Positions 1 through 3,967 of a stretch of DNA of 5,113 bases are shown piece after piece; position 1 is the first letter of the stretch, and the number at the start of each line of letters is the position of its first letter. The position numbers and the translations under genes were made by a program. Source of the stretch: Halobacteriales archaeon QS_9_67_15 (GTDB lineage: Archaea; Halobacteriota; Halobacteria; Halobacteriales; Haloarculaceae); assembly GCA_003023165.1 (NCBI GenBank), contig PXSD01000147.1, forward strand, positions 1 to 5,113, in the 5' to 3' direction. The notes beneath the pieces were generated by a model, which made no database searches, was not told where the DNA came from, and saw nothing but the letters and a program-made list of their open reading frames with translations.

Positions 1-859
1 ATTCCTCGTTCGTCCGGGCCTCCAGGTGGACCAGCGACGGGCGGTCCATCTCGTAGCCCTGTTCGACGCGAGCGTCGAACGTGACCTGCCCGCGGTCGTC
101 GGGCTCGCGACCGCCGAACTCGTGACGGACGAGATAGGCGGCGAGACAGCCGTTCGATGAGCCCGTCGCCGGGTCCTCGGGCACGCCGTAGTGGGGTGCG
201 AACACACGGACGGCGAAGTCGTTGGCGTCGTCGCGTGGGTCCGGAGCGAACGCGAGGACGTTCTTCGCCTCGCGCTCGCCCGTGACGGCGTCGTAGACAG
301 CCCGATCCACATCGACCCGTTCGAGCGCGTCACGGTCTGCGAGCGGAACGACGACCGTCGGCAACCCCGTCGAGACGACCTGCACCGGGTAGTCCCCGTC
401 GAGGGCGGCGGTATTGAGGCCGAGTACCGCTGCGAGGTCGGCGTGGGCAAGTTCGTCGCCGAAGGTCGGCGGTCGCTGGGTCATCCAGAGCGTCTCGACG
501 CCCTCGGCCGACTCGCGGACGCCGACGGGCACCTCGCCCACGTCGAGGTCGAGCACGACCTCGTCCGGTTCGCCGTCCGCCAGGTGTTCCTGGATCACGT
601 GTGCGGTCCCCAGCGTCGGATGTCCGGCGAAGGGGATCTCTGCCTCCGGCGTGAAGATGCGAACCGGCCACGTGCCGTCGGCCTGTGGGCCGGCGTCGGC
701 GTCGGTCTCGACGTAGGTCGTCTCCGAGAAGTCGATCTCGGCGGCGAGGGCCTGCATTTCGGCGTCGTCGAGGTCGCTCGCGTCGGTGACGACCGCGAGC
801 TGGTTGCCGGCGTAGCGCTCCCGCGCGAACACGTCGACCAGGTGGAGTGGCTGGCGCAT
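1..859 (-). CDS. PhzF-family isomerase/epimerase-like protein (3' end beyond window)
   Basis: I read 286 complete codons on the minus strand from the ATG at 859 to the left window edge with no stop, so the C-terminus is missing; PhzF proteins usually have about 280-310 residues, so perhaps 10-20 are lost. Visible family signatures: an N-terminal LVDVFA..RYAGNQLAVV; FSETTYV around residue 46, where the Glu matches the acid/base Glu45 of Pseudomonas PhzF; FAGHPTLGTAHV around residues 78-88; and DPATGSSNGCLAAYL around residues 229-243, with the conserved Asp-Pro-x-Thr-Gly-Ser. PhzF itself isomerises trans-2,3-dihydro-3-hydroxyanthranilate in phenazine synthesis, but most family members, including archaeal ones, have unknown substrates and no phenazine genes are visible here, so the true substrate is unknown. 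A cytoplasmic soluble enzyme is expected. It lies 76 bases after a methyltransferase gene on the same strand and could be its operon partner. The family call is secure; the function is not. Confidence -1.
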   Translation of the reverse strand, partial: MRQPLHLVDVFARERYAGNQLAVVTDASDLDDAEMQALAAEIDFSETTYVETDADAGPQADGTWPVRIFTPEAEIPFAGHPTLGTAHVIQEHLADGEPDEVVLDLDVGEVPVGVRESAEGVETLWMTQRPPTFGDELAHADLAAVLGLNTAALDGDYPVQVVSTGLPTVVVPLADRDALERVDVDRAVYDAVTGEREAKNVLAFAPDPRDDANDFAVRVFAPHYGVPEDPATGSSNGCLAAYLVRHEFGGREPDDRGQVTFDARVEQGYEMDRPSLVHLEARTNEE

Positions 860-881
860 GGCCGTGACTGGCCGCGGAGCG

Positions 882-890
882 GTGAAAACT
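882..890 (-). promoter_or_regulatory. Weak TATA-like element before the PhzF-family gene
   Basis: On the minus strand the only A/T-rich patch in this 76-base gap is GTTTTCACC, centred about 27 bases upstream of the ATG at 859. That is the spacing expected if transcription starts at the start codon (leaderless mRNA, common in haloarchaea). The match to a TATA box is poor. A small inverted repeat (CGTCG 896-900, CGACG 908-912, 7-base loop) sits just behind it and might end the methyltransferase transcript. Co-transcription with the methyltransferase gene is equally possible. Confidence -1.
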
Positions 891-935
891 GTGTTCGTCG
901 TGTGCTACGACGTGGCGCGGCGGCCCGGACGACCG

Positions 936-1721
936 TCAGTCCGCGTGGGTCCGCTTCAGGTATCGGAGACAGAGGAAGTTCGGGGGGCCATCGCGGAACT
1001 GGGCGGCGTACTCCGGGCGGGCCTCGGCGAAGGCGTCGGTGACGGCGGGTTCCCGGACGCGTTCGACGAGCAGTCCGGCGTCCGTGGCTGGTTCGAAGAC
1101 CGCCTGCACGGGACGCCGGTAGAACGGGACGACGAAGGATTCTCCGTCGTCACCCCAGTCGCGGTCGACGCGTTCGACCTCGCCGTAGGTCGCGCTCTCG
1201 GCCAGGACGTGGTCGCGAACCGGGAACTCGGCGTCGACGTAGTCGCGGACGGGATGGCTGGTCGAGACGACGGCGCGAGCGCCCGGTCGCAGGACGCGAG
1301 CGAACGCCTCGAAGACGGACGCCCAGTCGGCGACGTGTTCGAGCGCGAGCTGGCAGACCACGAGGTCAAAGCGCTCGTCGCCGAGGAACGGGAGCCCGTC
1401 GGTGAGGTCGGCCTCGTGGACCGGGATGTCGTCCGCGGCGAACCGGTCCCGCGCGCGCCCGACCATCTCAGGGCTCGCGTCGACGCAGACAGGGTCCGCG
1501 CCCGCCTCGGCGAGCCGTTCGGTGTAGAAGCCGTCGCCGCAGGCCGCGTCAAGGACCCGCGTGTCCTCAAGTGGTGGGAGGAGGTCCCGGACTATCGGCC
1601 ACTCGTAGTGTTCGCGGATGGCTGCGTCGGTGATGTCGTCGTAGCCCGGTGCGAGTTCGTTGTACGTGGGTCGTGAAACCGGGTCGTCGTCTTCGGCGGG
1701 CACTGTGTCGGTGGTGTGCAT
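936..1721 (-). CDS. Class I SAM-dependent methyltransferase
   Basis: A 261-residue protein with a Rossmann-type methyltransferase fold. Motif I is VLDAACGDGFYTERLA (residues 57-71, the SAM-binding glycine loop). VCVDASPEMV follows, with Asp81 expected to hold the SAM ribose. Then come EADLTDGLPF (about 103-112), FDLVVCQLALEHV (118-130, strand 4) and LRPGARAVVSTSHP (144-157, strand 5 region). The closing PPNFLCLRYLK (246-256) resembles the last beta strands of Methyltransf_11/25-type enzymes. The substrate cannot be told; small molecules or lipids and quinones are typical of this group. I chose the ATG at 1721 because the methyltransferase homology begins soon after (PTYNELAPGYDDI). The frame stays open for 131 more codons upstream, but that part is Arg/Ser-rich, repeat-derived and unlike a haloarchaeal protein. 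A GTG at 1703 is another possible start. The 76-base gap to the PhzF-like gene suggests, but does not prove, an operon. Confidence -1.
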   Translation of the reverse strand: MHTTDTVPAEDDDPVSRPTYNELAPGYDDITDAAIREHYEWPIVRDLLPPLEDTRVLDAACGDGFYTERLAEAGADPVCVDASPEMVGRARDRFAADDIPVHEADLTDGLPFLGDERFDLVVCQLALEHVADWASVFEAFARVLRPGARAVVSTSHPVRDYVDAEFPVRDHVLAESATYGEVERVDRDWGDDGESFVVPFYRRPVQAVFEPATDAGLLVERVREPAVTDAFAEARPEYAAQFRDGPPNFLCLRYLKRTHAD

Positions 1722-1729
1722 GTTAGTGT

Positions 1730-1738
1730 GATATACTT
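1730..1738 (-). promoter_or_regulatory. Probable TATA box for the methyltransferase gene
   Basis: The minus strand reads AAAGTATATC here, an A/T island in GC-rich sequence, centred near 1733. A start site about 27 bases downstream would fall near 1706, inside the first codons of the annotated ATG start at 1721. So either the TATA-to-start spacing is unusually short, a different element drives the gene, or translation starts at the in-frame GTG at 1703 on a leaderless mRNA. The element is convincing by composition; its exact role is uncertain. Confidence -1.
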
Positions 1739-1809
1739 TCCCGGGCACGGGTTGATGTGTGGCTGTTCTCCGGTGGAGGCATTCGCCGGTAGCCGTTTCG
1801 GCCGAGAGT

Positions 1810-1843
1810 GACAGCGACCGACGAACGCCCTTGGCCCGCTCGC
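1810..1843. repeat. 34-bp direct repeat, copy 1
   Basis: Copy 1 matches 1867-1900 at 33 of 34 positions; the single difference is T at 1832 against C at 1889. The period is 57 bases, a multiple of three, so read as protein on the minus strand both copies give ERAxGVRRSLS. Core bases include GACAGCGACC at the left and GGCCCGCTCGC-like sequence at the right. Between the copies lies an A/T-rich 23-bp spacer holding the perfect palindrome AAGATCTT (1850-1857). Confidence -1.
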
Positions 1844-1866
1844 TCTGAAAAGATCTTACAGCGGTC

Positions 1867-1900
1867 GACAGCGACCGACGAACGCCCTCGGCCCGCTCGC
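1867..1900. repeat. 34-bp direct repeat, copy 2
   Basis: This is the second copy of the repeat at 1810-1843. Its right end (1891-1900) also forms most of the left outer arm of the nested inverted repeat 1891-1981, whereas copy 1 lacks a matching partner nearby. This suggests that copy 1 is a partial duplication or that the repeat unit is wider than the 34 bases conserved here. Confidence -1.
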
Positions 1901-1981
1901 GGACGCTGTGCGACATATCCTCGTTCGCTTCGCTCACTCGGATAGAGGCCGCACAGCGACTCCACTCCGTCGCGAGCGGGC
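1891..1981. repeat. Three-tier nested inverted repeat (large hairpin potential)
   Basis: Three pairs of perfect complementary arms are nested. The outer pair is GCCCGCTCGCG 1891-1901 with CGCGAGCGGGC 1971-1981 (11 bp). The middle pair is CGCTGTGCG 1904-1912 with CGCACAGCG 1950-1958 (9 bp). The inner pair is TATCC 1916-1920 with GGATA 1940-1944 (5 bp). The apical loop, 1921-1939, is TTCGC/TTCGCT-rich. The interior loops are asymmetric: 2 and 12 bases, then 3 and 5 bases. The right outer arm shares three bases with the next hairpin (1979-2001), so the two would compete. It can fold as RNA from either strand; no function is known to me. Confidence -1.
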
Positions 1982-2001
1982 GGTCGGCTCCGCCGACCGC
2001 C
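1979..2001. repeat. Perfect 10-bp hairpin, 3-base loop
   Basis: GGCGGTCGGC (1979-1988) pairs with GCCGACCGCC (1992-2001) around the loop TCC. It is very GC-rich and stable. It overlaps the outer arm of the nested repeat by three bases, giving two mutually exclusive folds. Confidence -1.
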
Positions 2002-2050
2002 ACAGTCCGTGGCCCCTCGCACGACTTCGTCGCGGCACGGAGGCCGCCAG

Positions 2051-2070
2051 CGTCAGAGCAAGCTCTGACG
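2051..2070. repeat. Perfect 9-bp palindrome with 2-base centre
   Basis: CGTCAGAGC (2051-2059) and GCTCTGACG (2062-2070) flank AA. As RNA the innermost pair would open, leaving an 8-bp stem with a 4-base loop. It lies about 55 bases downstream of the rnz stop on the minus strand. Confidence -1.
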
Positions 2071-2073
2071 GCC

Positions 2074-2097
2074 CTCGGAATCGCACGCGATTCCGAG
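2074..2097 (-). repeat. Perfect 10-bp hairpin, 4-base loop, just after rnz
   Basis: CTCGGAATCG (2074-2083) pairs with CGATTCCGAG (2088-2097) around a 4-base loop. It starts 26 bases after the rnz stop codon on the minus strand, so it is the best-placed candidate to end or protect the 3' end of the rnz transcript. No T-run follows it, so it does not look like a typical archaeal oligo-U terminator. Confidence -1.
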
Positions 2098-2122
2098 ACG
2101 ACAGCGCGCGCCACACCGAGAT

Positions 2123-3058
2123 CTATTTTTCGTCTTCGTCGGCGTCGGGGAACGGGACTTCGAGGCGCTCGCCGTCGTCGGGAACCCAGGCTTCGCCGTC
2201 GAAGTGCTCGCGGGCCTCGCGCTCAATGGGGGTGTGGTCGCCGGCGTAGCGCGTCGAGATGTGCGTTAGCGCGAGGCGTTTGGCGTCGGCCTGGTCGGCG
2301 ATCGAGGCCGCCTCGCGAGCGGTCGAGTGGGCGGTCTCCCGGGCGCGGTCGTCCCGGTCGCCGGCGAAGGTGGCGTCGTGGACGAGCAGGTCGGCGCCCG
2401 CGGCGGCGTCGACGACCGAATCGGTCGGTCGCGTGTCGCCGGTGTAGACGAGTCTGCGACCGGGACGCGGCGGGCCGACGACCTCCTCCGGTTCGATGGT
2501 GCGCCCCTCGTGTTCGACCGCTTCGCCGCGGTGGAGCTTCGAGTACTCCGGGCCGGGTGGGAGGCCGAGGTCGTTCTCGGCCGTCTCGCGGTCGAAGCGG
2601 CCCTTGCGGTCGTCCTCGACGAGCGCGTAGCCGACCGACTGAGTGCGGTGGTCGGTGCGGAACGCGCTGATCTCGTACTCGGAGCGGTCGAGGACGGTAT
2701 CACCGGGGCCGATCTGATGGACGCGAACGGGGAAGGCGGGGTCGTTGCCGCCGGCGTGGACGAGGTCTTCGATCTGGCCGCGGGTGCCGCTCGGGGCATG
2801 GATGGCGAGGGGTGCCTCGCGGTCGTTGAAGTCGAAGGTCTGTATCAGGCCGGGGATCCCGAGGACGTGGTCGCCGTGGAGGTGCGTGACGAAGACGTGG
2901 TCGACGGCGAAGCCGGTCCCGAAGCGCATCATCTGGCGCTGGGTGCCCTCGCCGCAGTCGAACAGCAGGCGGTCGCCGTCGCGGTTGACGAACAGCGCGC
3001 TCGTGTTGCGCTGGGTCGTCGGAACCGCGCCGCTCGTCCCGAGAAACGTCACGCGCAT
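2123..3058 (-). CDS. rnz: Ribonuclease Z (tRNase Z, tRNA 3' processing endonuclease)
   Basis: This 311-residue zinc-dependent metallo-beta-lactamase-fold nuclease cuts the 3' trailer from pre-tRNA after the discriminator base in the cytoplasm. Visible features, in order: the N-terminal FLGTSGAVPTTQRNTSA, typical of short-form RNase Z; LLFDCGEGTQRQMMR (31-45); the metal-binding THLHGDHVLGIPGL with His59, His61, Asp63 and His64; Asp136-His137 in FRTDHR; a flexible-arm (exosite) segment FDRETAENDLGLPPGP (155-170) used for tRNA binding; TGDTR with metal-bridging Asp208; and LTHISTRY with His266. All catalytic residues are present and the length is normal for archaeal and bacterial short forms. 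The C-terminus is acidic (DADEDEK). The ATG at 3058 starts directly at the conserved MRVTFLGT, so the start is secure. It follows the PsiE-like gene by 58 bases on the same strand. Confidence -1.
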   Translation of the reverse strand: MRVTFLGTSGAVPTTQRNTSALFVNRDGDRLLFDCGEGTQRQMMRFGTGFAVDHVFVTHLHGDHVLGIPGLIQTFDFNDREAPLAIHAPSGTRGQIEDLVHAGGNDPAFPVRVHQIGPGDTVLDRSEYEISAFRTDHRTQSVGYALVEDDRKGRFDRETAENDLGLPPGPEYSKLHRGEAVEHEGRTIEPEEVVGPPRPGRRLVYTGDTRPTDSVVDAAAGADLLVHDATFAGDRDDRARETAHSTAREAASIADQADAKRLALTHISTRYAGDHTPIEREAREHFDGEAWVPDDGERLEVPFPDADEDEK

Positions 3059-3080
3059 GTCCGACTCTCCGCGGCCGTTC

Positions 3081-3088
3081 GGTAAACG
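3081..3088 (-). promoter_or_regulatory. Weak TATA-like element before rnz
   Basis: The minus strand has CGTTTACC centred about 27 bases before the rnz ATG at 3058. This spacing fits a leaderless transcript. It is the only A/T-rich patch in the 58-base gap. A partial GGAG also lies about 8 bases before the ATG, which could serve initiation if rnz is read from the upstream PsiE-like transcript. Both are weak. Confidence -1.
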
Positions 3089-3116
3089 CGTGTCGGATCG
3101 ACCCGCGCTCGGGGGG

Positions 3117-3629
3117 TCACTCCTCCCCGGTCAGAAGCGCGCCGCTGTAACTCCCTTCCACGTACAGCAGTGCGACGAGCCCGACGATGATGACCGTGTA
3201 GGCGACCGCGGCGAACAGCGCGTCCGTGGTCGTCGCATACTCGCCGGTGCGGAAGATGATCGCCTTCCGGACCATCGCGATGACGCCAGTGTAGATGACC
3301 AGTCTGACGATCCGCTGCGTGTCGTTCTCCTGGGTGTACGCGATCACCGTCTGGTACACTTCGACGATGATCAACAGGAGCAGTCCGGTGTCGATGAACC
3401 CGATGACGACCAGCGGGTCCGTGATCGCGCCCGAGAGGATCGCCCCGACGATCTGGAGCGCCAGGTCGCCGACACCGATGGCGAACAGGAGCGCGAACAC
3501 CGACGCCGCCGCCAGTTCGACGGCGTGGACGAACCGACCTGTCGTCGTCGCGTACCGCTCCGCGAGTTCGGGTGTCGACTCCGCCGCCGCGGGCGCCGGT
3601 TCGTCGGTCTCTTCGTCCTCTGTCGCCAT
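3117..3629 (-). CDS. PsiE-family (phosphate-starvation-inducible E-like) small integral membrane protein
   Basis: A 170-residue protein with an acidic, Pro/Ala/Glu-rich cytoplasmic-looking head (residues 1-27) followed by about four hydrophobic segments: roughly 35-56, 72-97 (IDTGLLLLIIVEVYQTVIAY), 108-126 (VIYTGVIAMVRKAIIF) and 134-156 (ALFAAVAYTVIIVGLVALLY). The four-helix layout, length and charged R-K/R motif at the end of helix 3 fit the PsiE family (PF06146). In Escherichia coli psiE is induced by phosphate starvation and has no known biochemical role; in archaea the function is unknown and the phosphate link should not be assumed. A polar ENDTQR loop lies between helices 2 and 3. The ATG at 3629 is chosen because the acidic head fits a halophile and a TATA box lies at a sensible distance. 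Its stop is 58 bases before rnz, so the two may be co-transcribed. I see no pho-box-like element that I could defend. Confidence -1.
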   Translation of the reverse strand: MATEDEETDEPAPAAAESTPELAERYATTTGRFVHAVELAAASVFALLFAIGVGDLALQIVGAILSGAITDPLVVIGFIDTGLLLLIIVEVYQTVIAYTQENDTQRIVRLVIYTGVIAMVRKAIIFRTGEYATTTDALFAAVAYTVIIVGLVALLYVEGSYSGALLTGEE

Positions 3630-3664
3630 TGCGAACGAGTGTAGCTAGCAATGAGGAGCGTCGA

Positions 3665-3673
3665 CATATAGTA
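3665..3673 (-). promoter_or_regulatory. TATA box for the PsiE-like gene
   Basis: The minus strand reads ATACTATATGTC, centred near 3669. A start site about 27 bases downstream would fall near 3642 and give a short 5' leader of about 13 bases before the ATG at 3629. No Shine-Dalgarno sequence is visible, which is usual for haloarchaeal mRNAs with short leaders. Confidence -1.
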
Positions 3674-3720
3674 TCCGTACCGACGTTCGTTGGGTCACGA
3701 CTGCCAATGAGACAGCCGGC

Positions 3721-3745
3721 CAAAACCTAATACAAAAATATTTCG
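3721..3745. promoter_or_regulatory. A/T-rich island, possible second promoter
   Basis: CAAAACCTAATACAAAAATA followed by TTTCG is the most A/T-rich run in the window and contains AAAATATTT (3735-3743). Read on the minus strand it could act as a distal TATA element for the PsiE-like gene, giving a leader of roughly 80 bases. It could also ease DNA opening. There is no direct evidence for either. Confidence -1.
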
Positions 3746-3780
3746 TTCGTTTACGCCGTTATCGACGGTGAGGCCAGCGT

Positions 3781-3807
3781 CCGACCGCAAGAGTCGCGCT
3801 CGGTCGG
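3781..3807. repeat. Inverted repeat upstream of the lipoprotein promoter
   Basis: CCGACCG (3781-3787) and CGGTCGG (3801-3807) are perfect 7-bp arms separated by 13 bases, a layout compatible with a dimeric regulator site or a hairpin. It lies about 45-70 bases upstream of the TATA box at 3853. In such GC-rich DNA a 7-bp match can occur by chance. Confidence -1.
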
Positions 3808-3819
3808 TCGTTAATCCAG

Positions 3820-3839
3820 ATTGATCGGTATTGATCCGG
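3820..3839 (+). repeat. 10-bp tandem repeat just upstream of the TATA box
   Basis: ATTGATCGGT (3820-3829) is followed directly by ATTGATCCGG (3830-3839); 8 of 10 positions match. The period is about one helical turn, so both copies face the same side of the DNA, and the pair ends 13 bases before the TATA box. That is where archaeal activators commonly bind. A flanking CCAGA (3816-3820) and TCTGG (3848-3852) add a 5-bp inverted pair. It is a candidate regulatory site; the regulator is unknown. Confidence -1.
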
Positions 3840-3852
3840 CATCCACGTCTGG

Positions 3853-3860
3853 TTTATATA
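3853..3860 (+). promoter_or_regulatory. TATA box for the leader ORF and lipoprotein gene
   Basis: TTTATATA is the best TATA match in the window. Its centre is about 33 bases before the ATG at 3890 and about 107 bases before the lipoprotein ATG at 3964. With the usual spacing of about 27 bases the start site falls near 3884, giving a leaderless or nearly leaderless message that begins at the upstream ORF. This position also rules out the GTG at 3868 as a translation start, since it would precede transcription. Confidence -1.
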
Positions 3861-3889
3861 TGGGTCTGTGGCCAGTAAGCGGGAGTACG

Positions 3890-3967
3890 ATGAGACAGCA
3901 CGGCCGACAACGGACAACTCGTACGGCGACGGAGCACCCGCTGCAGTCGACGGAGGAATCGATATGA
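3890..3967 (+). CDS. Putative 25-residue leader peptide (upstream ORF) coupled to the lipoprotein gene
   Basis: A 25-codon ORF starts with ATG at 3890 and ends with TGA at 3965-3967. Its first residues are MRQHGRQRTTRT and its last are STEESI. Three facts support translation: a strong TATA box is placed for a start site within a few bases of this ATG; the stop overlaps the lipoprotein start as ATGA, the classic layout for termination-reinitiation; and the lipoprotein's GGAGG lies inside it. The peptide begins Arg/His-rich, unusual in a halophile, and uses AGA as codon 2 and ATA as the last sense codon, both codons expected to be rare in a genome of this GC content. It has no recognisable homology, signal peptide or membrane segment. 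It may act as a leader controlling the downstream gene rather than as a functional peptide. It could also be a chance ORF within a 5' UTR. Confidence -1.
   Translation: MRQHGRQRTTRTATEHPLQSTEESI
3952..3956 (+). promoter_or_regulatory. Shine-Dalgarno sequence for the lipoprotein gene
   Basis: GGAGG, seven bases before the ATG at 3964, is a full match to the archaeal 16S rRNA tail complement. It is the only strong ribosome binding site before a gene in this window. It decides the start of the lipoprotein and fits initiation inside a longer mRNA rather than at a leaderless 5' end. Confidence -1.

Larger units (their letters stand above)
1722..2122. other. 401-base non-coding, repeat-rich intergenic region
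   Basis: This stretch lies between the stop codon of rnz and the start of the methyltransferase gene. No frame gives a credible protein: the open frames are Arg/Ser-rich and cross palindromes, unlike the acidic proteins around them. It holds, from left to right, a TATA-like element, a 34-bp near-perfect direct repeat with 23-bp spacer, a nested long inverted repeat, and three separate short-loop perfect hairpins. No oligo-T tract typical of an archaeal terminator follows the rnz stop. The layout suggests a mosaic of dispersed intergenic repeats, a structured RNA, or both. Confidence -1.
3630..3889. other. Divergent intergenic control region
   Basis: This 260-base region separates the minus-strand PsiE-like gene from the plus-strand leader ORF and lipoprotein gene. 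It holds a TATA box for each direction, an A/T-rich island at 3721-3745 that could be a second, more distal promoter, an inverted repeat at 3781-3807, and a 10-bp tandem repeat at 3820-3839. Its local A/T content is clearly higher than that of the genes. No protein-coding frame here looks real. Confidence -1.

Noticed and set aside
191..1042. Plus-strand open frame of 283 codons
   Set aside because: It lies antisense to the PhzF-family gene, whose minus-strand frame has clear family motifs. Long antisense frames are expected in GC-rich DNA.
858..1676. Plus-strand open frame of 272 codons
   Set aside because: It is the shadow of the methyltransferase gene; the opposite strand carries the full SAM-binding motif set.
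1810..1900. Two-unit CRISPR-like array (34-bp repeat, 23-bp spacer)
   Set aside because: There are only two copies, the spacer is short, no cas gene or leader is seen, and no further units follow. It is better explained as a dispersed or duplicated intergenic repeat.
1722..2114. N-terminal extension of the methyltransferase by 131 codons (or 65 from the ATG at 1916)
   Set aside because: The extension is Arg/Ser-rich, crosses palindromes and direct repeats, and lacks the acidic composition of its neighbours. The methyltransferase homology begins only after 1721.
2327..3085. Plus-strand open frame of 252 codons
   Set aside because: It is antisense to rnz, which has every catalytic residue of the family.
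3868..3963. GTG start extending the lipoprotein by 32 residues
   Set aside because: It would place a polar segment before the signal peptide and ignore GGAGG. It also starts only 8 bases after the TATA box, upstream of the likely transcript start.
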